From assembly GCF_001953955.1 (NCBI RefSeq), contig NZ_CP019300.1, positions 1,240,001-1,304,000 on the forward strand: a DNA stretch of 64,000 nt, in the 5' to 3' direction. The notes beneath the pieces were generated by a model, which saw nothing but the letters and a program-made list of their open reading frames with translations, ran no database searches and was not told where the DNA came from. A program made the position numbers and the translations under genes. This document shows positions 1 to 8,205 of this stretch, piece by piece (the first letter of the stretch is position 1; each line of letters starts with the position of its first letter). This DNA is from Prevotella intermedia ATCC 25611 = DSM 20706. Its GTDB lineage: Bacteria; Bacteroidota; Bacteroidia; Bacteroidales; Bacteroidaceae.

Positions 1-131
1 AACATGCAAAGGTCTAAATCTGTTGATGACTGCCAAAGGAGCTTCACCTTCAGAAGTCCTGTGAATGTAAACTCTGCAGGTTTCTCTTTCCTGCGAAGTG
101 TTACTTTTCTTTTAAGTTGTACGCCTTCCAT
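1..131 (-). CDS. TerD-domain protein, N-terminal fragment (runs off the window)
   Basis: The minus strand from an ATG at 129-131 stays open to the left edge (43 codons). It begins MEGVQLKRKVTLRRKEKP and contains KVKLLWQSSTDLDLCMF. A hydrophobic strand followed by a D-L-D-L acidic motif is the N-terminal hallmark of TerD-family (tellurium resistance/stress) domains, where these acids help bind calcium. The rest of the gene is outside the window, so domain number and any fusion cannot be judged. It starts 31 bp after the preceding gene and has no promoter of its own that I can see, so it is probably the sixth or later gene of the tubulin/Hsp70 operon. Ter proteins are known neighbours of vWA and Hsp70-like genes. 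The assignment rests on one short motif, so it is moderate. Confidence 0.55.
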   Translation of the reverse strand, partial: MEGVQLKRKVTLRRKEKPAEFTFTGLLKVKLLWQSSTDLDLCM

Positions 132-162
132 TTTTGTTTAAAATTAGAATGTTTATACTGTT

Positions 163-993
163 CTAGAAATCGAAATCATCATTAGTTATCTTACCTTTCG
201 GTTTTGATGTGACGGATTTCGTTTGAGTTCTATTAATCGATACAGAATCAAAAAAACTATCGTCTGTTTTATGCGATGTCTTTTGAGGTTTCTGCTGTGG
301 AGGTGGAACCGTCTTGCTTTTTTTAGGAGAACCAAAATCCCAATCGAAATCAGGGTTTACCGAATTACCAGAGGTACCTTTCTGTTCTTTCGTTTTGGAG
401 TTTGACTTTCCATTTGGTGCAAAACCTTTAATATGTGTGCGATCGTCCTTTCCTCCAAGGAAGTCATCCTTTGGAGAAGAACTAGTACTACTTTGTCCAA
501 AATCAAACAAACTTCTTCGAGTTTCACGTATTTGAGCTTCTTTTGCAGCATCCAACAAACTGTCCTTGCGCAAAGACCTTTCAAGACTATTCAGTTTGTC
601 ATTTGCTGCATCAAATTCTTTCTTGACTGCAAGTTCGTTTATCTCTGACATAGTCTTTTTAAACTGCTCAGACTTATGAATCTCAACGAGTTTTTCCTCA
701 GATTTCTCATATTTAGATCTAATGTCAGAATCTTCACGAATATCAAGTGCTTTCTTGCATAACGAATTTAGTTTCTTCCAATCTTCTGCAAGGTGAGCAG
801 AATCTATATCGCGAATAAGTTCATTCCATCGTTTCTGTTCCTCTTCTGCTTTTTCTTTCTTGCTGTTGATTTCTGCAATTTTTGCACTCCAACGACGTGA
901 ATTAGCAAAGTCAACCACAATCAATTCATTGCAACTTTTAAGAGCATCATCATAGCGACCTTCATTCATTGATGAATTAAGATTATTAGTCAA
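163..993 (-). CDS. TPR/coiled-coil protein with aromatic-acidic tail; probably the C-terminal half of the upstream gene
   Basis: 276 codons if read from the TTG at 991-993; the first ATG is at 967-969. Residues 9-30 look like a TPR helix pair (MNEGRYDDALKSCNELI), residues 40-155 are charged coiled coil, and 160-276 are low-complexity and disordered. The tail carries four short aromatic-acidic motifs: SLFDFG (161-166), DFDWDF (215-220), DSFFDS (245-250) and the C-terminal NDDFDF. The frame is open for 14 further codons upstream of the TTG and reads as good coiled coil (TKEEQAANAQVAEL), while the end of the upstream ORF in the other frame (LKKNRLQMHRLQS) does not. I therefore think this is not an independent gene but the C-terminus of the protein encoded at 990-2738, separated by a single-base loss at 1034-1037. 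If it is separate, it is coupled by a TTGA overlap. Function unknown. Confidence 0.7.
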   Translation of the reverse strand: MTNNLNSSMNEGRYDDALKSCNELIVVDFANSRRWSAKIAEINSKKEKAEEEQKRWNELIRDIDSAHLAEDWKKLNSLCKKALDIREDSDIRSKYEKSEEKLVEIHKSEQFKKTMSEINELAVKKEFDAANDKLNSLERSLRKDSLLDAAKEAQIRETRRSLFDFGQSSTSSSPKDDFLGGKDDRTHIKGFAPNGKSNSKTKEQKGTSGNSVNPDFDWDFGSPKKSKTVPPPQQKPQKTSHKTDDSFFDSVSINRTQTKSVTSKPKGKITNDDFDF

Positions 994-2738
994 CTCTGCA
1001 ACCTGTGCATTTGCAGCCTGTTCTTCTTTAGTATTTTATTCTCACGATCTTCAATTTCTTTGTAATCAACATCTAGAAGTCTGGCCTTTTGTAATTCTTG
1101 CTTAGCTTCATTGTATGCTTTTTGCGCAATAAACAAATCAGCTCTGTCAAGGTAACGTTCCAAATCTTTTTGACTCTTTATACGACGTTGAGAATCTTCT
1201 TTTATACGCAATGCCTCCTTTGACTCAGGCATAAAGCTAAGAGCTTCTTCTGCTTTGAACTTTGCCGTTTCGTAGTCTGCATCATCATAAGCAGACTTAG
1301 CCTGTTGGATTTTCTCTTTATAATGATTCTGCTGAACAGCCACTTCGGCTTTCTTTCGAAGAGCTTCTTCATGCTTTTGTTTAGCCTCCTCATCGTCAGG
1401 ACGCAATCCCAGTGCAATATGGAAATACTCTTCCATATCGTCATAGTTATGCTCACGTTCTGCGTCATAACCTCTATCCATAGCATCCTTGAACTTTCGT
1501 TCAGCATCAGACGCTTCGCGCTCCTCAGCAGCTGCAGCATCTGTTTCGTCTTGTGCTTTCTTCAAAGCAATAGCTTCTTCTTCTGCGTTCTTGATACGCA
1601 TCAATTCAGCTTCTGCATTTTCACGAACATACTTTTTGGTAGCAGAAAACTGTTCGCAGTCAATAAAGGTATATGCACTAACTAGAGAGGGTAAATCAGA
1701 ATCTTTAAAACAAACCATTTTGCTATTATCGAGATTATAATAGCTTGTCAGTTCTTTTTTAAACTGGACATTTGTAAAGGTATTGCCAAGAAAAAGTATT
1801 CCACGAAGCTGTTCATGACTTATTTCTGCATCTTTAACAAAACCGACTATAACATTAACGATGTCCTTTACAATCTTTTCAGTTCTCTCATCAATTTTTA
1901 CTTTGCGAACAGAAACCGAATAGTCCTTGTAAGGATCTCGTGAAAATGTTACGTTTGTCAGCTGTATTGGAATGAATCCTTTTGCAGTAGAAAGCCTTAC
2001 AAGCCAGTCATCTACATATTGATTCATTCTCAGATATTCAGATTCTCGTTCCTCAATAGTCTTAAAAAAATGTTCTCTGTCATTGATATTATCAACGACA
2101 TGCTCAATGAGAGCACGGCTTCTAACATCCGTACCCAAACCTATTAGAACATCTTCTTTCACTCTATTGAATAAGTCATCTGTTTTCTGATAAAGAGAGT
2201 AATGAAGATTCTCATTGCAAGCATTAAGAACCAAATAATACCCATCTTCTACATAGCCAGACTTTTTTGACGCATACTCCAAAGCTAAATGACCAATACG
2301 AGCAACTGTTTCTTTCACATCGATTTTTTCTGCCTTAAGTTCTTCCAGGAACAAAAGGCGCGAAGCTAAAGAAATATCTTTTGAGAAAGAAACATATGTA
2401 GTAATGTCACCATCTTCATCCATGTCTTTGCGCAAATCATAAAAAATCTTTGAAGACTTGAATATACCTCTCATAGGCTGAAAGCGCTTAAACATAGTAT
2501 ATTTTGCAGATGATTGAGTAATCAAAGAGAACACATCGCCATAATAGTGATTCTCATTGTTACGAAATTTGCTCTGGAAGCCTTTACCATAAGAAATCTC
2601 ATCATTGGCTACATCTTCATAAAAATAAAGCCAAATACGATCCTCATGGTTGGGTAGATTTACAGGACGAGTGATACCGTCGGTGTTTACAGCACCAACG
2701 ATATACCACTTGTCTATGTAAAGAGCTAATGATTTCAT
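990..2738 (-). CDS. degenerate Hsp70/actin-like protein with C-terminal TPR/coiled coil (frameshifted at its end)
   Basis: 582 aa from the ATG at 2738; a TTG five codons upstream (2753) is an alternative. The N-terminus has a strand-turn-strand (ALYIDKWYIVGAV) where Hsp70 has phosphate loop 1, and around residue 325 ILFLGNTFTNVQFKKEL is followed by DLPSLVSAYTF, the layout of the Hsp70 adenosine motif and its final helix. The glycines of a functional ATP site are mostly missing, so it may be a non-catalytic partner of the large ATPase encoded immediately upstream (17-bp gap). Residues from about 390 on are charged coiled coil and TPR-like repeats (ALGLRPDDEEAK, ALSFMPESKEAL). The last ~13 residues look like out-of-frame translation; see 163-993. 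Identification as an actin-fold relative is inferred from pattern only. Confidence 0.6.
   Translation of the reverse strand: MKSLALYIDKWYIVGAVNTDGITRPVNLPNHEDRIWLYFYEDVANDEISYGKGFQSKFRNNENHYYGDVFSLITQSSAKYTMFKRFQPMRGIFKSSKIFYDLRKDMDEDGDITTYVSFSKDISLASRLLFLEELKAEKIDVKETVARIGHLALEYASKKSGYVEDGYYLVLNACNENLHYSLYQKTDDLFNRVKEDVLIGLGTDVRSRALIEHVVDNINDREHFFKTIEERESEYLRMNQYVDDWLVRLSTAKGFIPIQLTNVTFSRDPYKDYSVSVRKVKIDERTEKIVKDIVNVIVGFVKDAEISHEQLRGILFLGNTFTNVQFKKELTSYYNLDNSKMVCFKDSDLPSLVSAYTFIDCEQFSATKKYVRENAEAELMRIKNAEEEAIALKKAQDETDAAAAEEREASDAERKFKDAMDRGYDAEREHNYDDMEEYFHIALGLRPDDEEAKQKHEEALRKKAEVAVQQNHYKEKIQQAKSAYDDADYETAKFKAEEALSFMPESKEALRIKEDSQRRIKSQKDLERYLDRADLFIAQKAYNEAKQELQKARLLDVDYKEIEDRENKILKKNRLQMHRLQS
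1034..1037 (-). other. putative single-base deletion in an A-run joining two halves of one gene
   Basis: On the coding strand the sequence is GAGAATAAAATACTAAAG. Adding one A to the four-A run makes the reading E-N-K-N-T-K-E-E-Q-A-A-N, which passes without a stop from the 990-2738 ORF into the 163-993 ORF. The join falls inside a coiled coil. No canonical X-XXY-YYZ slippery heptamer is present, so programmed frameshifting is unlikely. A mutation or a homopolymer sequencing error fits better. Confidence 0.65.
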
Positions 2739-2755
2739 ATATTTAGGATTCAATC

Positions 2756-5700
2756 CTACTGATTAAAAGCTTTTCTAATTAATGTACTAAGGAAACAGAT
2801 TCCTTCTGCGATAATTATAGGCTGATGATAGTGGAAACCATCACCTGTTTTTGCCTTCTCCTTGGCTTTCCTATATTCTCTATCGTTGTTACAGATAAAA
2901 CTTGCAATTCTAGTAGGAAGATCGGATAAGTCATCACGAAGTTCACTATCAGCTCTTGCGTAAAGTTTGGTTTTCTGACTAACGAATTCTATGAAAATAT
3001 CCATGAAAGCTTCGAAGTTAGTGACACCTGAGAAGTCAAAATTACCCATGTCATCGGAGAAGTAATCACCTGTCAACTCATCCTCAACAGAAAGAGTCTT
3101 CATGCTTCCTCCAGGAATGAGGTATTTGACACCTATTTCGCCACAAATGTCACGGTCATCTGCTTTCTGCTTCTTAACTACATCTTTTGGATCACACAAA
3201 CCCTTTGCAACCTCTGCTTTATTGTCAACCTCAATTTCATCACGGTATTTTACAGTGAGTTCGACATCAGTTACACAATGTACACCAGCATTTAAGCAAG
3301 TTGAATAGTATTCACGAGTAGCGCGATTACCAGCAGAGTTACGTAACCAGTGGAAAATACGTCCTCCCTTACCGAAAGAAAGAATATCAACACGGTCAAT
3401 ATTAGTGAGTCCATTATCTTTGATTGTTTTACCAATCAACATACCAGAATAATACAAAAGAAGACCTGTCACATATGCAGGAATAGTGAAAACAAACTTC
3501 GCATCACGGTTGATTGTGTCGTAGAATGCCTCATATTCATCGAGAGTCTTCAACTGATCAAATATGTTGTTAAGATAGTATGGAGCCTTATTCGCTTCTG
3601 TGAGGACATCGCGAATGTTTGAGACATAAACAGACTTCTGGTTACTTTCATGGAAGTTTACCAATGCTTGTCGGAATGTCTCAGACTTAATGACTGCATC
3701 AAAGAATACACCAGCGGCAAGACGTACAGAACTCTCCCGGAACAATGTATATTTATTGCCATTATTTGGATCCTTTCCAAGCAGAAGTATATCACTTGTA
3801 CTACCACCAACATCAATACCAAGGAAGAGATTATTGTTAGACAATCCGAAATCCTGAGACAGAGCAAAACTACAAACGGCTTCGGCTTCTGTTGGGAAGT
3901 CTTCGTTGATTGTAGGCTTTCGTCCCGTTGTGATAGGATTTATCTTAATAAGATCATTAAAAATCTTATCATAATCATTCACGTCGGACTCCATCATAGA
4001 TCCAGGATGGCTCCAACTGATTTCTTCTGGACGAATCTTATTCTTGTAAAGGAACGCACACGCCTGTAACCATATAGACTTCAAATAAGCCCTTTTCTTT
4101 TCAAGTCCCTTTTGGTTGTCAAGCCATTTCATGTTATAATGAAGCGTTCCTGCCTGAGTCTTTATTTCAAACTCATCCATCTCACGTACTACAACATTAG
4201 GACGATTTACTGGTACACCGCCAGCAACCTCTTCTGACTGATTGTAGCAATTATAACGGCTATCATGTTCATGAAGCCATGACTTCAATTGGCCATTCTC
4301 TGCAGGATAATTAGTGAAGAACAATAGTTCGTCATTTCCTGCATTGGCTTTTTTATCGTCATTCTCATTACCTACCAGTACTGCACGATTATTCTCAAAC
4401 TGAATAGGCATTGCTCCACGGTCATTCGCGTTATAGTATACACATGTATTATTGCTACCGAAGTCAATACCAATGATAGCAGTACTATTCATATCTACCG
4501 AAGTTAAATCTTTAACAATACTATGACGAAGCATCAGATAGCCAGCTCGCTCATCATGTCCACCTTTTTGCACTGTAGCGATAAGACCTTCAAATGGTTT
4601 ATAAGCGGCAATAATATTGTACTTAGGCAGATCCTCACCTTGTCCAGCAGGATAAGTTATAAGTGGCTTAATGTCAACTGCAAGTTCCTCGTTTGGTGCA
4701 GCCTCATACAATGGAGTTAAGAAATTTTTGTTTCCATCACGAAGAATATTGCCATTAAATTTAAAGATTGGCTGGAATTTGTTCTTTGCATCAGAAGTAA
4801 ACTCTGTATAAAGATAGTATTTGTTCCACTTGTCTGACACGAAATTAGGCCACATGATTACACGACCCATATCTTCCATCCAGTCAATTTGATATTCACG
4901 AGTGTTAAGAGTTACCTTCTCGCCATCAATTTCAACAACCATTGCGACAGAAAGCACATCGCCCTCGTCACTAATTGAAGCAGAAATGCTACTATTACCA
5001 CCGGCATTGTAATCTAAAAGCTCACCTAAGCGATTCTTAAAGATGTTAATACCCATCTCTGAAAGAGGAATTGTAAAATAGCAAGTTGAGCCAGAATGTA
5101 AGTCCTTGACCTGAAGATAATATACAGGAGCATCAGAACACTTTTGACGCTGATTCGCATCCTCGGCCCAACCGACGACATACCCATCACTACTCAACAG
5201 ACTCTGAATATCACCGATTTCAATGCATTCTTCGTCCACCTTGCGATATGTAAATGTATAATCGCTTAACTTAAGATACACAGGAACATCGCTGTTAAAC
5301 AGAATACTGAAAGGACATAAAAGTGCTCCGTATGTAGGAATTGGACCTTTATCACGTAAGTCTTTACGAGAATTGAGAATTTCTGCTTCCCAATCACGAC
5401 TCATGCTCTTGAATCCATCAATATTAACCTTCTGTTCGTTTTGACGGAATTGATTAACCTTTGCTTCAAAAGCATCAAGGTTACTATTCATGTTCTTGAC
5501 AAACAGATAGAGCTTCTGTAATTGGTCTGGAGATAAGTAAGGCATAGGATCCTCCAGCTTACCATTTCTGTACCAACTTATATCAGACATACCATCAAGG
5601 TCTGAGTAGTTTACACCAGTAAACACACCTGTGAGTGGAGAAGTTCCACCAATTAACTGATCTTTGTAGTAGAGAAGATGTATATATGGCTGGGCATCGG

Positions 5701-6151
5701 GATTCTTAGCAAGAGCATCCTGGTTACTCCAAATATCCTTATCATTAAAAAGCATTCGACCAAAGGCAGATGCAATGTCGTAATCTCCTCCCTTCGAATT
5801 CATCGTAACAGGTTTGGAAACGCGAATACGGTCAGAGTACAATGCCATCAATGCAATAAGTCCACGCCACTCACCATGAAGCATTTCGTAGAACTGAGTG
5901 AGGCCTGAATTTGAAATGGCAGGGTCAGGATTCGCAAGTGTTCCAAGAGCGAACTTAAAAAGTTTAGCACGAGCCCATGGGGTAGGTACACCAGAAATAA
6001 GTGCTGCTATTTTATCTGCACTTACATCTTCAAGTATCTTACCCGTTTGAATTCCTTGGATATAGGAAGACGCCATGTTCAGGTCATTCCAATTACCTTG
6101 TGTGCCAGTTGTAAGAGTTGTATAACTCTTTATCAATAAAGCTTTAGACAT
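2756..6151 (-). CDS. giant Hsp70/actin-like ATPase with a ~550-residue N-terminal extension
   Basis: 1131 aa, starting at ATG 6151, 11 bp after the tubulin-like gene. The C-terminal half carries the three actin/Hsp70 signatures in order: phosphate 1 GIDFGSNNTCV (about residue 560), phosphate 2 GIDVGGSTSDILLLG (about 777) and an adenosine-type loop ILSFGKGGRIFHWL (about 920). The catalytic site therefore looks intact. There is no Hsp70 substrate-binding domain. Residues 1-550 match no family I recognise; parts look like beta-rich modules (KVTLNTREYQIDWMEDMGRVIMWPNF). The overall layout, long N-terminus then split ATPase, recalls SrfB-type large Hsp70-like proteins, but I cannot show homology. 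No signal peptide or membrane segment, so cytoplasmic. Likely an ATP-driven assembly or switching component acting with the tubulin-like protein. Confidence 0.8.
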   Translation of the reverse strand: MSKALLIKSYTTLTTGTQGNWNDLNMASSYIQGIQTGKILEDVSADKIAALISGVPTPWARAKLFKFALGTLANPDPAISNSGLTQFYEMLHGEWRGLIALMALYSDRIRVSKPVTMNSKGGDYDIASAFGRMLFNDKDIWSNQDALAKNPDAQPYIHLLYYKDQLIGGTSPLTGVFTGVNYSDLDGMSDISWYRNGKLEDPMPYLSPDQLQKLYLFVKNMNSNLDAFEAKVNQFRQNEQKVNIDGFKSMSRDWEAEILNSRKDLRDKGPIPTYGALLCPFSILFNSDVPVYLKLSDYTFTYRKVDEECIEIGDIQSLLSSDGYVVGWAEDANQRQKCSDAPVYYLQVKDLHSGSTCYFTIPLSEMGINIFKNRLGELLDYNAGGNSSISASISDEGDVLSVAMVVEIDGEKVTLNTREYQIDWMEDMGRVIMWPNFVSDKWNKYYLYTEFTSDAKNKFQPIFKFNGNILRDGNKNFLTPLYEAAPNEELAVDIKPLITYPAGQGEDLPKYNIIAAYKPFEGLIATVQKGGHDERAGYLMLRHSIVKDLTSVDMNSTAIIGIDFGSNNTCVYYNANDRGAMPIQFENNRAVLVGNENDDKKANAGNDELLFFTNYPAENGQLKSWLHEHDSRYNCYNQSEEVAGGVPVNRPNVVVREMDEFEIKTQAGTLHYNMKWLDNQKGLEKKRAYLKSIWLQACAFLYKNKIRPEEISWSHPGSMMESDVNDYDKIFNDLIKINPITTGRKPTINEDFPTEAEAVCSFALSQDFGLSNNNLFLGIDVGGSTSDILLLGKDPNNGNKYTLFRESSVRLAAGVFFDAVIKSETFRQALVNFHESNQKSVYVSNIRDVLTEANKAPYYLNNIFDQLKTLDEYEAFYDTINRDAKFVFTIPAYVTGLLLYYSGMLIGKTIKDNGLTNIDRVDILSFGKGGRIFHWLRNSAGNRATREYYSTCLNAGVHCVTDVELTVKYRDEIEVDNKAEVAKGLCDPKDVVKKQKADDRDICGEIGVKYLIPGGSMKTLSVEDELTGDYFSDDMGNFDFSGVTNFEAFMDIFIEFVSQKTKLYARADSELRDDLSDLPTRIASFICNNDREYRKAKEKAKTGDGFHYHQPIIIAEGICFLSTLIRKAFNQ

Positions 6152-6162
6152 AGCGTATCAAT

Positions 6163-7782
6163 TTAATTAATGTTATAAATTTTGCAGAGTGTTTCATAAA
6201 TAAGTTTATAAAAACGCTCACCTGTATTTGTTATAGTTGTTGGAGCTCCATTATGCAGTTCCTCAATAAACTTCTTCTTGAAAGTGTCAAATTTTGAACC
6301 AAAAATTCCGACAGAGAACGTCCAATCTTTGCCAACTCCTTCATTTCGATAGAGGCTCTTATTCCAATCAAATTTATGCAATTCCTTCATTGTATGGAAT
6401 GCGAATAGTTTTGGGTTAAACAGGAAGTTATCACCTCCATTAGCGGAACGATGAATCTGACGAATCCATCCTTCTGCCAATTCTCCATTAATATTACGAA
6501 CGTTAAACAAACGGAAATACTTCTTCAAATATTCCACCTGATTAACATCGATACCGTCAAATCCTGTAATTTCCTTTTGCTTATTGCAACGAACACTCTC
6601 AACAAAGTCAATATCTGGATCATTGCAAAGGAACGAGAATGCTATCAGCATACCGAACTTCTTAGCAAAATCCTTATCATAGTTGTCTTGGTTGTTTCCG
6701 ACAAAATCCTTAAATTCAAATTTTCCAGAACTATCAACTGCTCTATACACGTAATCAGTCTCGCCAGCACTCTTATTCCCTTTAAAATGTGCCATATCAG
6801 CATGGTAGAAATCAAGTGCAGCACATGCAGCTAACAATTCAATATAATGAGAATCGTTTTTCTGGTCGCCACCGCCTGTGATGGTCTTGGTAATTTTATC
6901 CTTTTCACGAACCATAGGATCCCAGCCTTGACCATCAGTACCCATCATGTAAAAACGCTGGTAAGTATTTTTTACAGTAGTATCATCATCATAAAACATC
7001 ATTGCAACTTGTGAATTCAATGCAAACTTATCACTTGTAGCAATGACTTTCTGTTCTTTCAACTCTTCAGCAGAAGGAGCCTTGAAACTAAAATAAGCAG
7101 TAAGAAGGGTTGAAGCAAAATATGCACGGCCAAGAACATTAGCCGCCCCATTACTCATAATGCTTGCTGCTTCAGAAATAGCCTGTGGAATAATAGGAAT
7201 AGAAGATGCACCTGTTCCCCCAAAAACAGAACCCAAAATAAAGATTTTAGGATCACTACCACCATTACAAGCAGCGATTAAGACTTGAAGGAATTGTTTC
7301 AAATCACTATCCATACGAGAACGAGCAGCTTCAACGATGGAATGGTACATCATCATTGACCCTAAGTGTGTCTGTGCGCGATAACCATGACGAAGATTGA
7401 AGTTCTCGACATTTTCCGTCAAGACAAGGTCTGCCAAATCAGCTTCCTCTGGGCTATTATATTTAGTGTTTCCGTAATTAAACACATCATTAAACGTACT
7501 TTTTTTCTCATAATTGGGACTAAATTCATAATACTTGATGTCTGCAGAGAAAAAAGTGTTAGTTAAAGCCGTGCGATTGGCTTTGTCTAGATTCTTCGAG
7601 TTTACATATGCTTCCTTGACTTCTTTTAGACGAGAAAAATTACCATTATTCTTGTCAGTATCAAGTGCCAAAAGATGAATCTCGGTATCATCGAACATAC
7701 CCATTGCACATAGGTGAATCAAAGATTCTATGCAACGCATTCCTGTACCGCCGATTCCCAATACGAAATACTGCTTTGCCAT
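6163..7782 (-). CDS. tubulin/FtsZ-like GTPase (Tubulin-like, Pfam Tubulin_2 type)
   Basis: 539 aa from ATG 7782. The frame is open for 27 more codons, but those overlap the upstream gene and lack coding character, whereas MAKQYFVLGIGGTGMRC begins cleanly with the first Rossmann strand. GIGGTG (residues 9-14) is the N-terminal nucleotide loop. Near residue 185, FILGSVFGGTGASSIP is the tubulin signature loop (GGGTGSG in FtsZ). The acidic strand LLALDTDKN (about 45-53) would contact the nucleotide as in the family. This is not FtsZ: it is longer, diverged and lacks the FtsZ C-terminal peptide. Bacterial relatives of this kind have been linked by genome context to vWA, Hsp70-like and membrane proteins, as here. 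It sits 25 bp after the membrane protein gene. Whether it polymerises is unknown. Confidence 0.82.
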   Translation of the reverse strand: MAKQYFVLGIGGTGMRCIESLIHLCAMGMFDDTEIHLLALDTDKNNGNFSRLKEVKEAYVNSKNLDKANRTALTNTFFSADIKYYEFSPNYEKKSTFNDVFNYGNTKYNSPEEADLADLVLTENVENFNLRHGYRAQTHLGSMMMYHSIVEAARSRMDSDLKQFLQVLIAACNGGSDPKIFILGSVFGGTGASSIPIIPQAISEAASIMSNGAANVLGRAYFASTLLTAYFSFKAPSAEELKEQKVIATSDKFALNSQVAMMFYDDDTTVKNTYQRFYMMGTDGQGWDPMVREKDKITKTITGGGDQKNDSHYIELLAACAALDFYHADMAHFKGNKSAGETDYVYRAVDSSGKFEFKDFVGNNQDNYDKDFAKKFGMLIAFSFLCNDPDIDFVESVRCNKQKEITGFDGIDVNQVEYLKKYFRLFNVRNINGELAEGWIRQIHRSANGGDNFLFNPKLFAFHTMKELHKFDWNKSLYRNEGVGKDWTFSVGIFGSKFDTFKKKFIEELHNGAPTTITNTGERFYKLIYETLCKIYNIN

Positions 7783-7807
7783 AATCCGTTGATTATTATT
7801 TATTAGA

Positions 7808-8194
7808 CTAAGCGTTCTTCTCCTTACCGAGGATTGAACCGAACTTCTTGTGACGGAAAACAAACATAAGAATTACACCTCCTACGATGTATACGCCAAG
7901 ATTAATTCCAATGCAAATAAGATTGGTATCAGAGAACATGCTCTGCCAACCAGCATTTGTGATGTCTGGCTTAACTACAAGGTCATTGTAAACATAGAAT
8001 CCAGCAGCAGCCACAAGACCAATAATAACGTACCAGATTCTGCGTGTAATGTAAGAACGGTCATCACCCCCTTTATAAGCTACCAAAGAAGCAACAAGGA
8101 AAGATAAACCAAGAGCTACCGCACCAACGATTGCGGCATAAACCATTGTTTCGTCTTGCAAAGACTGAAGTGCAGGAAGTGTTGTAATTCTCAT
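7808..8194 (-). CDS. small membrane protein with three predicted transmembrane helices
   Basis: 128 aa from ATG 8194. Hydrophobic segments lie at about 18-38 (YAAIVGAVALGLSFLVASLV), 53-69 (WYVIIGLVAAAGFYVY) and 92-112 (LICIGINLGVYIVGGVILMF). The end is basic (RHKKFGSILGKEKNA), and the loop between helices 1 and 2 (YKGGDDRSYITRR) is charged. I recognise no family. Its place between the exported lipoprotein and the cytoplasmic tubulin-like protein makes it a candidate membrane anchor or signal relay. It begins 11 bp after the lipoprotein stop and ends 25 bp before the tubulin start, so it is surely part of the operon. Confidence 0.75.
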   Translation of the reverse strand: MRITTLPALQSLQDETMVYAAIVGAVALGLSFLVASLVAYKGGDDRSYITRRIWYVIIGLVAAAGFYVYNDLVVKPDITNAGWQSMFSDTNLICIGINLGVYIVGGVILMFVFRHKKFGSILGKEKNA

Positions 8195-8205
8195 ATGATT
8201 AATTT

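Noticed and set aside
1026..1040. Programmed -1 frameshift site
   Set aside because: The zero-frame context AAT-AAA-ATA and CTA-AAG-AAG gives no X-XXY-YYZ heptamer and no clear downstream stimulator; a deletion explains it more simply.
2756..6151. Annotation as DnaK or as SrfB
   Set aside because: The substrate-binding domain of DnaK is missing, and similarity to SrfB is only in general layout, so neither name is supported.
7783..7863. 27-residue N-terminal extension of the tubulin-like protein
   Set aside because: It overlaps the upstream membrane-protein gene and is Ser/Arg-rich without coding character; ATG 7782 starts directly at the Rossmann strand.
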